Below the pieces are notes generated by a model that saw nothing but the letters and a program-made list of their open reading frames with translations, was not told where the DNA came from and ran no database searches. Below, piece by piece: positions 33,989-44,300 of a DNA stretch of 64,000 nt. Location: the NCBI GenBank assembly GCA_002794775.1, contig NBAY01000064.1, positions 185,966-249,965 on the forward strand, in the 5' to 3' direction. Positions within the stretch are counted from its first letter, which is position 1; each line of letters opens with the position of its first letter. Made by a program: the position numbers and the translations under genes. Source of the stretch: Porodaedalea pini (lineage: Eukaryota; Basidiomycota; Agaricomycetes; Hymenochaetales; Hymenochaetaceae).

Positions 33989-36407
33989 CTATTCAAATGT
34001 GATGTCCACACTTTCCCACTCATCCGGCGTCTCCCACTCCTCATCTGTCGTCTCCTGTTCTGCGATACTCGATTCTTCGACCTCATAGTCGGCCACCTCT
34101 TCCTCCTCCTCCGAAACAGATTCTTGATGAATCTCAAGATAATGGGATGCAATACTATCCATATTCGCCTCCTGGTCCGTAATAAGGGTCTTCCAGGAAT
34201 ATGGGCCTGTCGCGTCGAGACCAGCTTCGCTTTTAGAAGCTTGACGCGTGAAGCGCTCGCATCGCATATACGCATCTAGTGCATATCGTAGGACGTATAC
34301 GACAAGGTAAAGGGGGACAACCTTTCTCTTCGTGGGATATGGAGCGTACTCCCACATACGCAAATCTTCAGGCTTCGTCCCTTCCGTGACCGCGATGTCA
34401 TCGCCGTATTGTTTGCTCTTGCTCACTGGCCGGGCGATATACACTTTCTCGCCCGTGGCAGTGACCCCAGCAAGAAGTGGGAGGTGTCCTGCAGTGGAGA
34501 AGCATGTGCCGCGTGGTATGTGAAGCTCAAGCACGCCCTCCCTCGAAAACTCCAGGATCTGTTCTGTCCCTTTGATTCCGTCACAATAAGCCAAATACTA
34601 CGTGACGCTCACCTCCAATCAGCAACCTTCCTTGCAAAGAGATAAAGACTCACACTGTCGCAAATATGTAGTAAACCACCGCTATCGGTGCAGTGGCGAG
34701 TAATTATATGGAAAGTACTTGTATCGACAGCCGGGATGCATTTCTTCTCCGACTCTTCTACCAAAAGCCAAAAATCGCTAGTTTGAGTGAGCCGAGTATG
34801 AAATGACGCCCTTCGGCAATAAATATCAGTCGAAAGCAAGTACTTGAAGGCATGTAGGGCGCGGTGGCAAACCAGTTCATCTTCGCTAGAGGCTCAGATC
34901 GTCAGGCAAATGAAAGAATGATATGGTAGACGAAACAGTACCTGTCAACATATTGAGATAGCTGCGTGCATAAATGCTCCAGCTCTTCTGAATCCATGAC
35001 TATTGGTGTGTAAATTTCATGGAAATACTTTCTGCTCTTGAGTTGGTATCGGATTGCAACAATCTGACCAAGTAAGATCTCCGGTGGGCAGATAAGCCTG
35101 CGAAGGAGCGGCTGTACAGCAGGATGGGGATACAACCCCTGCAGCTCGGCCGAATCAAACTGAAGGCAGTCATTTGTGTCAAGCTTATTCGCATTGGCGA
35201 TCCCGAGTAGGAGTCAGTATGTGAGATGGGCATGACGAGGGTTGACATCATACTCCGTATTATCAAAAGCTGAGAACCAAGAGAAGAAGTTCGAGCCGAT
35301 CGTCTGGGGAAGCCTTTCTGGGTATCTGGAACGAAGAAATCAGTACAACATGGTACGGTTCCTCACAACTCCTGGGTGATGGATTCTCTTCGTTACTTAC
35401 CGTACAATCAGTTCCATTATGGGAGCTATGACTCCGCCTGATATGATCGTAAAAAACTGATGTCGATTATCTAGTAAAATAGTGTTTGTGTGCTGCAAAA
35501 TCAGCTTATCGAGTACATTCCATTCAAAATGTCTTGAAAAACATTCATCAAAGTCCGCAATGAATTTGAGTAGAATGTTTCCGAGGTGGAATTCCAAGAG
35601 GGTATAAGGTATACTAACATGCAAGCGCTCGAGATGGCGGACGACGAGAAATGCTCGGTCCGGGTCCCTGTGATCACAGAACATAATTGAATGCTGAATT
35701 CGCAACCCGATAATGTTCAACGAACCGAAAATAACTCTGAAACCTGCATACTTGGTCATCCAAGTAGTCAAATTTCGATTCGTGTATCATGGCAGCAATT
35801 TCCTGTGCGATAATATTGACTTCTGTATCAGTCAGCGAGATTAGAGCTTTTCGAGAGCTAACCAGTAGCGTTGGAGAAAAGTCGGCCCAGGGGGAATCCC
35901 AGAGTTGCAATGGATCTATAATGGATACTGCATCCTTTGCAAGGAGGACGTTGCGAACGAATTGGTCCTCTACCGCAAAGCGAGTGATATGGTCCAGAGC
36001 TTGCAGTTTCGTTGACGCGACGCTCGATCTAGAATTTAGTGTTCATATTGGATCATCGGTAGGCTCTGGAAGACATACTGTACATATCTAAGCAGATGGC
36101 TGCAGTTCTTCTCGATCTTCGCGTTCTTGTCTTTAATCTTCCGACTGCCAGCCCGAAGACCAACAACCTTCGATCAGTGGCGCTCGATCCTAATCGCTGT
36201 CTTCTGTGGCCCTTTCCCCAACATCTCCGTGAGCTGTCCAAGCTGGATCTCTATGTGCTTGCCGACAAAATCATAGCCGAGACCGAGTGTGCGACCAGGA
36301 CCCAGAAGGTTACTTGCTGTAGAATTCGTGCTTACGGATGGGGCCAGAGAGCATCGTCTCACTCGGTAGGGCGGTTCGAAAGCATTGTCTGGGATCCTAG
36401 AATCCAT
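33989..36407 (-). CDS. Unknown protein, intact copy of a duplicated gene (locus 1)
   Basis: A multi-exon gene that I do not recognise. The first exon from ATG 36407 reads CSLAPSVSTNSTASN, LGLGYDFVGKHIEIQLG and GKGPQKTAIRIER. Later exons lie near 36040-35770 (LISLTDTEVNIIAQEIAAM), 35770-35397, 35230-34940 (YPHPAVQPLLRRLICPPEILL, CTQLSQYVDRYC), 34840-34612 (CRRASFHTRLTQTS, HCTDSGGLLHICDSVSLYL) and 34594-33989. The last exon has LPLLAGVTATGEKVYIARP and a very acidic tail. The paralogue at 47215-51105 conserves the same exons, and that comparison is the best evidence that they are real. No signal peptide or membrane segment is obvious. Exon borders are approximate. Confidence 0.65.
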
Positions 36408-36859
36408 CCCTTGCGGGGAGAGGTGTTGATGAGGAGTGTTGATGAGGAAGAGACTGAAGCATGCAGTCGTCACTCGTCAGGTTTAAGTACCGGGATAGAC
36501 GCCCAAAGCACCGCATCTAGGCAAGCAATGTCCCTACTATTTGAAAGGGCACTGCAAGCAAGTTTCCGGGACCACCAGTGCCAAAGCGCACTAAAGCTGT
36601 CTTCAAGCGATGTACACATATACGCGTTCGTACAACTGTATCGCCCCAATACACCGATGCGATGCCCAATGCCAACATGAGGTATACTCGTGCACGATCA
36701 ACTCGTGGAAGACGACTTAAAAGCGCAGCACAGGACAGAAAGAATTACACATAAACATAGATAGATTCCATAACCACTCACGATCTGATCATTGATGCTG
36801 CATCGCGACAGATACACAAAGACAAGTACACAGCAAACCCGCTAACAGAGAGGAATTGT
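36408..36859. other. Spacer between the unknown gene and the RBR remnant
   Basis: It contains the promoter side of the unknown gene and is weakly similar to 51110-51450 at locus 2. No gene was seen. Confidence 0.4.
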
Positions 36860-37600
36860 CCTGGCCACCTGCGAGGCCCCTTGCACCGTCGATCAGCATC
36901 AGCTCATGGCGATTGTGAAAGCAGACGACCTTCTAACACAAGCTCTTGATCACTGCAAAGCCCAACGACCTAGGCATCCCTGAACGACCTATGAATTTGA
37001 ACAGAATGGGTTGGAGTTAAAAGAGAATTAAGTATGCCTGATTGCCCTCGAACATGTGCTTCATGTTCCCAGAGGTGAGGGGTGCCATCGCATACGTTCC
37101 TTTCAGCGTCAGCTGGCCTCGGCTCAGTTCATTTACCGCATGTTGCACAAAATTCCCTGGAGAGTTCGAGTCGAAGGTGTTGGCATATGGCGAGCAAGAG
37201 GTGGAGCGGACGTAACAATGTTTGCTCACCTCGAACCATATACAGCTTGATCTCTGCTGTGTCTGAACATCTCTCCTATACGCACTATATGTACATGTAC
37301 TTTTGAGAGAACATTGTACATACTCATGATCATTAGGCCGGTCGTGGGAGAGTATCCAGCACTCGAAGTTGGTTTTTGAGGAGATGACGCATTCGATCTA
37401 GGGCGAGGCGTCACGCAGAGACAATGAACTCGGCTTCCTTGGGCATCTGCAGAGGCAGAAAGTGCATTTCGAGAAAGCAATACTGGACTTTGCCTTCAAA
37501 GTGTTCGAACTGTGCAGGTCGTCCTCTTCCAGCGATGAAGCGGGAATTGGGCTGTGAGTTTTCCAGGCCGAGTCACGTGCAAACTTTACGCAGCAAAATT
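36860..37600 (-). pseudogene. Decayed 3' remnant of an Ariadne-type RBR ubiquitin ligase
   Basis: The minus strand matches the last exons of the RBR gene at 51488-53654. HELMLIDGARGLAGG corresponds to HEVMLVDVARGLADG, LTLKGTYAMAPLTSGNMKHMFE corresponds to the exon at about 51760-51850, and sequence near 37320-37340 aligns with the DRFNNHE exon. Frames are broken, there is no RING region, and the similarity ends near the MITE inserted at 37605. It stands in the same order and orientation to the unknown gene as the intact RBR does at locus 2. Confidence 0.7.
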
Positions 37601-38024
37601 GGTACCATCATGGACCGGTCCTTGAAACAGCACTTTTAATTTTAATTTTTACACCATTTTTTCACTGATTTTCTTAAACAAAAAAAATACTACATTAAAG
37701 CTATCTCACTAAGGTCCATCTGTGCAAAAGTTTGAGTGAAAAAAGTCAGGAATAAATGAGTTATGAATTGCATACATTTTGACTCTAAATCAGCATGTCA
37801 TCGCTCCTTGAAACACAACTTTCCCACGCTCATCTTTACTCGGAATTTGAGCTATTGCTCTCATGTATTATTAATTTTCTATGTAGAGTATTATAGAATA
37901 GTCTATTATTTACTGCTGTCAATAAGTATTACACACACTATTTTATTAGCATGAGCTATGTGGTAGAAGTGAGCAAGTTCAAGATGAGCTGCATAAGACA
38001 TGACACAGAAATGGATGTGACATA

Positions 38025-39623
38025 CAGTGGCGGACAAAAGTAATGCACACACCTATTGCATGTCAAAAAAATATATCCATCTTTTTTTCCTCACCATTTA
38101 GCAACCTGTAAAGTAGTTTAATATGATCCCTAGGATGCTGGCTTTGATATCCTGCATGTATCGAGGCAGGTGGTTGTGTCACAAAAAAAATAGCCGAAAA
38201 GTCACGGAAAAAGTGGTGTGCACTTTTTCTGTCGTTCGGTGGGCAACGACTTCGACTCACCATATCTCAACACCCACTGGTCCGTTTTCCACCATATTTG
38301 CTGCATTTTAATCGGCTCATCATGGTCTACACATCTCCAACAAAAAAAACCCACATCGATGAGTGGAATAAACGCGGCATGAACCACAAGGAAATAGCCA
38401 AAAACCTTGGGATTCACCGCACCACCGTCTGCCGTCTCATCAAACGGTTCACCGAAGTCCCAGACTACTATCATGTACAGCCCAAGACAGGCCGTCCACG
38501 TATTATGAATGACCATCAGGCCCGAATTGCAGCACAGATGCTTGCCAAGACCGAGGTTGCCAATGCGATGGAGTTACAGAAGAAAGTCTTCAAAGACATG
38601 TCGACCCGCACTGTCCAGCGCCGTCTGAAGGACCAGGGATTGCTTTGCCATGTACGCAAGAGGAAGCCATTGCTGAGCAAGCAGGCAAAGGAGGCCAGGA
38701 GGAGGTGGGCAATGGAGCACATCAATTGGACCATCGATGACTGGAAACGGGTGATTTTTTCGGACAAGTCAAAATTCCAGCTGTTCAAGTCGGATGGCCG
38801 TCAATACTGCTATATCAAGCCTGGACAGGCCCATGACAAGAGATTCACACAGAAAACAGTCAAGCATGGAGGTGGGCATGTCATGGTGTGGGGTTGCGTC
38901 ACTGCGAAGGGTATGGGGGAACTTCACCGCATTACCGGCATTATGGATGGTGCAGGCTATGTCGAAATCCTTAACAAGAACATCCCACGGACCCTGAGAA
39001 AGCACAAACTCAGGCAGACAGGGAAGTCAGGCATTCTGTTCCAGCAGGATAATGACCCAAAGCACCGGTCAAGGACTGCAGAAGCATGGTTCAGAAAAAA
39101 GAACCTGCACTGTCTCCCATGGCCGTCATGGAGCCCAGATATGAACATCATAGAACATGTCTGGGATCAATTAGATAAGCTTGTGCGTGCTCGTGACCCT
39201 CTTCCGCACAACCTCAAGGAGCTGTGGCAGGCGATACAGGAGGAATGGGCCAACTTCCCACAGGATGCACTGGACAAGCTCTTTGAAAGCATGCCCCACC
39301 GCGTTGCTGCTCTTTTGAAGGCTAGAGGTAGTCATACTAAATACTAATTGACAGGTAAGTGATATCTTGCTTCTATAAATTATTCTGACCTATTCTTTCT
39401 TATAGGTGCTATCCGTCAAAAGTATTGCACAGCACTTTTCCCCTTTGACTTCCGGTATTAAATCCCCACTCAATTTTTTCGCTAAATCAATAACATATTA
39501 TAAAACTACACATGCTAATGTACAAATCGCGCTCTCTATGATGATTTTTGGTTGGATGCTTGTTGATAAATCACGACACGAAGTGAATGTGATGTGGCTG
39601 TGCATTACTTTTGTCCACCACTG
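38025..39623 (+). mobile_element. Complete Tc1-type DNA transposon
   Basis: 1599 bp with ~25-bp terminal inverted repeats (CAGTGGCGGACAAAAGTAAT at the left; CAGTGGTGGACAAAAGTAAT read inward from the right) and TA duplications at 38023-38024 and 39624-39625. It encodes one uninterrupted transposase, and size and layout match canonical Tc1 elements. Confidence 0.95.
38322..39347 (+). CDS. Tc1 transposase (DD34E), apparently intact
   Basis: 341 residues from ATG 38322. The N-terminus has two helix-turn-helix DNA-binding modules (HKEIAKNLGIHRTTVCRLIK and TRTVQRRLKDQGLL) joined by a GRPR-type AT-hook (KTGRPRIMN). The catalytic triad is Asp in IFSDKSKF, Asp in FQQDNDPKH and Glu in PDMNIIEHVWDQLD, with 34 residues between the last two. 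No stop, frameshift or intron is visible, unlike nearly all other mobile-element genes in the window. It would cut and paste the element at TA dinucleotides in the nucleus. Confidence 0.95.
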   Translation: MVYTSPTKKTHIDEWNKRGMNHKEIAKNLGIHRTTVCRLIKRFTEVPDYYHVQPKTGRPRIMNDHQARIAAQMLAKTEVANAMELQKKVFKDMSTRTVQRRLKDQGLLCHVRKRKPLLSKQAKEARRRWAMEHINWTIDDWKRVIFSDKSKFQLFKSDGRQYCYIKPGQAHDKRFTQKTVKHGGGHVMVWGCVTAKGMGELHRITGIMDGAGYVEILNKNIPRTLRKHKLRQTGKSGILFQQDNDPKHRSRTAEAWFRKKNLHCLPWPSWSPDMNIIEHVWDQLDKLVRARDPLPHNLKELWQAIQEEWANFPQDALDKLFESMPHRVAALLKARGSHTKY

Positions 39624-40075
39624 TAAGTGTGACGCTTCAAAAAAGCGCTATACAACTTTCCTGAATTTCTACACAACTCAATTTTTATCCATTTGACATG
39701 AAATTTTGCAGACACATTCAATATACTGCTTAAAAAATGATATTTTTTTTTGTTCCAGCTGAAATGCAGGTTTTATGAATGAATAGAGCCAACAACATTC
39801 TGAACCACTCAATTCCAGTACCTTCTCACACCCATTTTACCCATAACTTTCTCAAATTCAAACCATTTTTCATGGGTTTTTTTCTAAATAGCATAATTAT
39901 ATGAGTAGACTGTTTTTATGCATTAATTTGAGCTGAGGAATATGTTGTTGAGCCAAATTAAATGGGGTGTCTCAAGGAGTGGGGGTGTTTCAAGGACCGG
40001 TCCATGATGGTACACGTGTTATGAGAGTTTGCCAGGCACAATCTGAAGATCTGGCAACATGCCGACACATATCCC

Positions 40076-40267
40076 AGCATCTATGTTCATCATCTGACTG
40101 GACTATTCCCTGCACCGGCATCTGAGAAGCTCACCTACGTCTTCAAAATCATTGACCAGTTCGTTGTGGCGATGCTAGACTCACGCATTATTGATATGAT
40201 GTTCAACAAGGTCTTCCTCAAAATGATCCTTGGCAAGAAAGTACCACTGACTATCACTAATCTGAGA
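40076..40267 (+). pseudogene. HECT-domain ubiquitin ligase fragment (UFD4/TRIP12-like)
   Basis: An open exon of 64 codons reads HLTGLFPAPASEKLTYVFKI, IDQFVVAMLDSRIIDMMFNK and VFLKMILGKKVPLTI, ending at a good GTGAGT donor. This is the N-lobe of a HECT domain of the UFD4/TRIP12 type. No HECT C-lobe with the catalytic Cys was found. A second piece at about 40985-41180 (SLAQRPKEQVEEALFLITEL, then a DGTFNC block) resembles a region N-terminal to HECT in fungal UFD4, so the order appears scrambled. Confidence 0.65.
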
Positions 40268-43200
40268 GTGAGTCTTTGCAAACTTTGGCTGATCACAACA
40301 CTTGCATGTTTGGAAGCTTGTTGTTCCCACCTTGGTGAGTTCATTGTCCAAGCTCGAGGCATTTGTTCAGCCATCTGGTTGCGACGACTTTAAAGTAATT
40401 AAATATGTCAGTTCATTGAGGTCATGTTTCTTACCTGAGCTATTTTTCAGATAGAATTTGTCTCTGTTAAATTTTTCATGTAGACTCTTGAGAAGATATT
40501 GGAGGAATACCTGAGAGTCATCATATGCGAGGCTGGCTTAGTTGCTCTTCCTCTCTTTCTTGGATTTCTTTTCCATCGCTACAATGCAGGTTGCGGTGAA
40601 TTGCTATCACAATCTCTCACCTAGCTATTTCTTGGTGATCATATATACACAACTGTTTAGGCCATGTTGACCAAAGACTTTTCGACACACAGCTCTGTGT
40701 GTGTGATCAGAGTCATTGAGTCTTGCCATCACTCGCATGCCGATAAACTCAGAGTGATTGTGTATGTGGATGTCATTTGAGCAGTGGACATCTTGCTCCT
40801 GTATGTTTGAGTGTTGCCTTATTTCTCGGTGAGTACCTCCACGCAATTGGTCAAAGTCATGGGTACAGCCGCAAAGGCTAGCCCCATGATCACTTTGGCT
40901 TTCCTGCAGACCAATATTGTGCTGGTTAGCAATCAAATCTTCAATGGTGTGTTACCATCTTCAATGGCCTGGTGGTGGTCTAGGTATGTCTCTTGCACAG
41001 AGACCCAAGGAGCAGGTTGAAGAAGCCCTTTTTCTCATCACTGAGCTCATACTGCCTATCCCAAAGGGTGAGTTCTCCAGATACACATTCTTGTCCATAT
41101 GTTAAGAAGTTTCGTAGATGGCACATTCAACTGTAAATGCTACTCAGAAAAGGCACCTTGTCGCATGATAAAACAAAAGGTAAAGCTGAGCTCACTGTTG
41201 CTTGAGTGGCAGCAGTTAATTCAGTTGCTTCTCTTCCTGATGGGCAGTCTCCATTCTCTTCACAAGCACACATTCCAACAGGCAGGCCCTACACTCCCGG
41301 GGACAATGACACTGCAGCGTCTGCTGCTGTCTCTACCATGGGTGAGAAGTAAGTTTCTTGCAGATCCTCAGACTAGTGGCTCATGGGAAGATCTGTGTGG
41401 TGAGATAGGAGAATGTGCCCTCACATGTATATGTTGCATTTTGGACCAGGCCGCATTCAGCCAAGCATATGGTGGGCATGTCTTTCATGATAAAGCTGGT
41501 ATGTTTACAGTTGGTTGTATTGTCTATGCCTACTGAGTGCTTCCAGGCAATGAACTGTTTGCTATGGTTGAGCTTGCCTCTTCTCAGAAGATTCTACTAG
41601 AAAAGCGAAAGGATGCGATGATGGGTGCCATCGAGCAAGGTAGCTATAATATAATTTCATACTGAGTCCATTCTAAATATTCTCTGTGCTAGATGAAGAT
41701 GATGTATCCCTTCTTGCAAAGCTCAACGTACCATCTTCCAAGCCTTATGAGACTGATACACTCGAAAAACTTAGTAAGTACATCAAGGATGAGTTCAGAT
41801 GTACAATGACTCACCTGTGTCTATTGTAGTCACAGCATCACAGCCACCTCAGCCACCTAAATCTACACCTTGTCTTGACACACTACACATGGAAAAACAG
41901 GTGCAGCATAGTAGCTATTGCGATTGGGACAAGGAAGATCCAGGAGCTCATAGGAGAGGCAAGCAGCCACAAGCAGTATCACCCCTCAAACGTGATGAGG
42001 TTATTCCTATCCCCATCAAGTTAAAAGAAACAGACATGGTAGAGGTAAGAAGGGTGAGGTTCATGCTGCCACCATGACTCTGAAAGCTAAAGACAAAGAA
42101 GCTGAGCCTGCTGAAATGGCAGCAGGAGCTATACCAAATCCAGCCTCCCCACAAGTGCCAGCTATGCCTGCAAAGGATGGAGCCAAGGATGCGCCGCAAG
42201 AGCATTGGACACATCCAGAAATTGGGGTTGGGCTTCTGTCAGCAATTCAAAGCTGCATTGAGTGGTGTAGGTGTGCTACATAGCGGTGGATCAGATAAAA
42301 ATTTGCAACATGAATACTGAGAGGAAGTGAATGGATCCGTGGTTATTGAAAGCACTCAAAAGGCAGTGGATTTAGAGAAGAAGTTAATAAGCCACTGGCA
42401 CCACTCAGTCCTGGAAGGAAGTGCAGGGGTAGTACAAAAATCTTGATGGTATTTGCTGCAGCTAGCATCACTGAATCTATTGCAGGTATGAACTTCGCTA
42501 TGATACAATTGTCCCCTTTTAACTATTTATTTTATCTTATTTTTCAATGCACGATAGATGCAACACCTATATACTCACGCGAACCAGTAGACAGCCCAAA
42601 GTCCTTGTGCATCTGATAACTGCTGCTGCTCAGGCACATTCATCTGTACCTCTGCTCCTGGAGGGACTGGAGTTAATCAAGGTGGTAGCAATCCATCTGT
42701 GCTGGGAGGACCTTTGTGGAAGGAGAACGGGAGGTTGTGGAAAAGGAACACCACAAGGTGGAGTTCCTATCAGTGGCACATGAATATGTTCAGCTACCAC
42801 TTGACCTTTGAAGCTGGCTCTGATCTTTCAATCACTCTGCACTTACTAGCCTGCATCAATCTCCACAGCATGGTCTCTACTCTTAGATGCTGTAAATTGA
42901 CATCAAATGTGGAAGGTTGTAGCTTGAATAACTTTACATCGTCCCACGGTTGCTCATGCTGTTTGTCCAATGAGTGGGCTATGATGTTAAACTCAATATG
43001 ATCTCATGACATGTTTCCTGATTCTGCTGTCTTCTTCAGCTGATTGTGGGGAGCTTAAAAGGTCCCCAGCTGTGCTGGTCTCCACTTCTGTCCTCAAGGA
43101 GGTCATTCTCTGGTATACCATGGCACCAGACTTATTCACTTGGGAGCAGAAGATATGTCCTTACTGGTATCTCGACTCCTTGTAGTGTCTGTTTGTGCGT

Positions 43201-43353
43201 ATACTCCTTTCACTTTGATAGTGTGGACTCAATTCATATATTTGCTTCAAACCTATTTTTATTAGCTTCCCATCAAGAATCAGTACTCCTGAAGGTGGAC
43301 CATGTTAGAATTGTGTACAAGACTGTCTCGGTGACATTTATGAGAGGGGAATC
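40268..43353 (+). other. Decayed gene debris with intron-like segments
   Basis: Several plus-strand blocks look formerly coding, for example SQKILLEKRKDAMMGAIEQ near 41580-41640 and DEDDVSLLAKLNVPSSKPYE near 41696-41755, separated by GT...AG segments and broken by stops. Apart from the possible UFD4 piece near 40985-41180 I cannot name them. Confidence 0.35.
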
Positions 43354-43777
43354 TGTCAGGACTCAAACTTTTCCCTTCTTTTATTTTCCCTTTTATCATT
43401 TCTTTTCTTTTAATCGCTCCTTTTCATTATAATTAATCATCTTTTTCAATCATTTTCCACACTCCCTCCACATGACCTTCATTTGTTCCATTCTGTTTGT
43501 TTATGTAACTTTAGATAATATAGTCTCACGGTCGCCGCTATATAAGGTCTCAGGAATTGCATGAACTCCTTGTTCTGCTTTTCCTCTTACCTCCGCAACG
43601 ACCTAGGTGAGACTTGTCCCCTTGTATTAGTTTAGACTTGTATTAATCCTCTTACCTCCGTGACGACCTAGCCTGAGTACAGCGTGTCCCAAGTTCCTGT
43701 TCGAGTATAGCATGTCCCAGACAACAGTCAGCCGAGGCCTGCCCAGTCCGAGTCGTCTCCCGGACTCCCGCCTAACA
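43354..43777 (+). repeat. Solo LTR of the element 1-3 family
   Basis: 424 bp from TGTCAGG to CCTAACA, flanked by the 5-bp duplication GAATC (43349-43353 and 43778-43782). No internal sequence is left, so it arose by recombination between the two LTRs of a full element. Confidence 0.93.
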
Positions 43778-44300
43778 GAATCATCCTAATCTGTGAATGA
43801 AATGTCACATTGCTTCAATGAACCTTGTCAAGACTTATTTTGACTTCAAGCATGGTAAGTGAGTTGCTCTGCATTATCTCTTGGGAAAGTGGCTGATCAG
43901 ATGTAATGCATTTGTTTGAAGTTATGCCAGTCATCAAATTTTCTGGCCCCATGAATCACAATCCTTGTGCCGCAAGTTGGCTTTTCAATTGTCAAGTCTT
44001 TGCAGAGAAAGTTAATAGGAGTGACGCTACATTGTGTTTCAATTGCACGATAACTCTTTCTACCAAACTCTTCTTATACTACATTGCCTGTCATTGGAAA
44101 GGGAATGCTTCTTGAGCACCTCAGATTCAGCATTATCAAAGTTCCCTGGAATTGGTTTCCACCCCATTTTCTGGTCAATACAATACTTGAAGCAAGTACA
44201 TATCTTGTCACTGAGCCAATGCACTCCCCTCTCCTCAACTGTATAAAGGACCCACACGTAGTGTATCCTCTTGTTCTTTGTCTCCTTGTGGTCAATTGTC
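43778..44300. other. Spacer between the solo LTR and the P450 pseudogene
   Basis: No gene or repeat recognised. It may include the former P450 promoter. Confidence 0.4.

Larger units (their letters stand above)
37605..40010. mobile_element. TA-flanked MITE with GGACCGGTCC termini, interrupted by a Tc1 transposon
   Basis: The termini are inverted repeats: CCATCATGGACCGGTCCTTG at the left and its reverse complement ending at 40010 at the right, with TA on both sides (37603-37604 and 40011-40012). The AT-rich inside has no transposase of its own. Removing the nested Tc1 leaves about 0.8 kb, a typical non-autonomous length. Confidence 0.85.

Noticed and set aside
33989..34594. DM9-like repeat in the last exon of the unknown gene
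   Set aside because: LPLLAGVTATGEKVYIARP is only loosely similar and a single repeat; not enough to name the domain.
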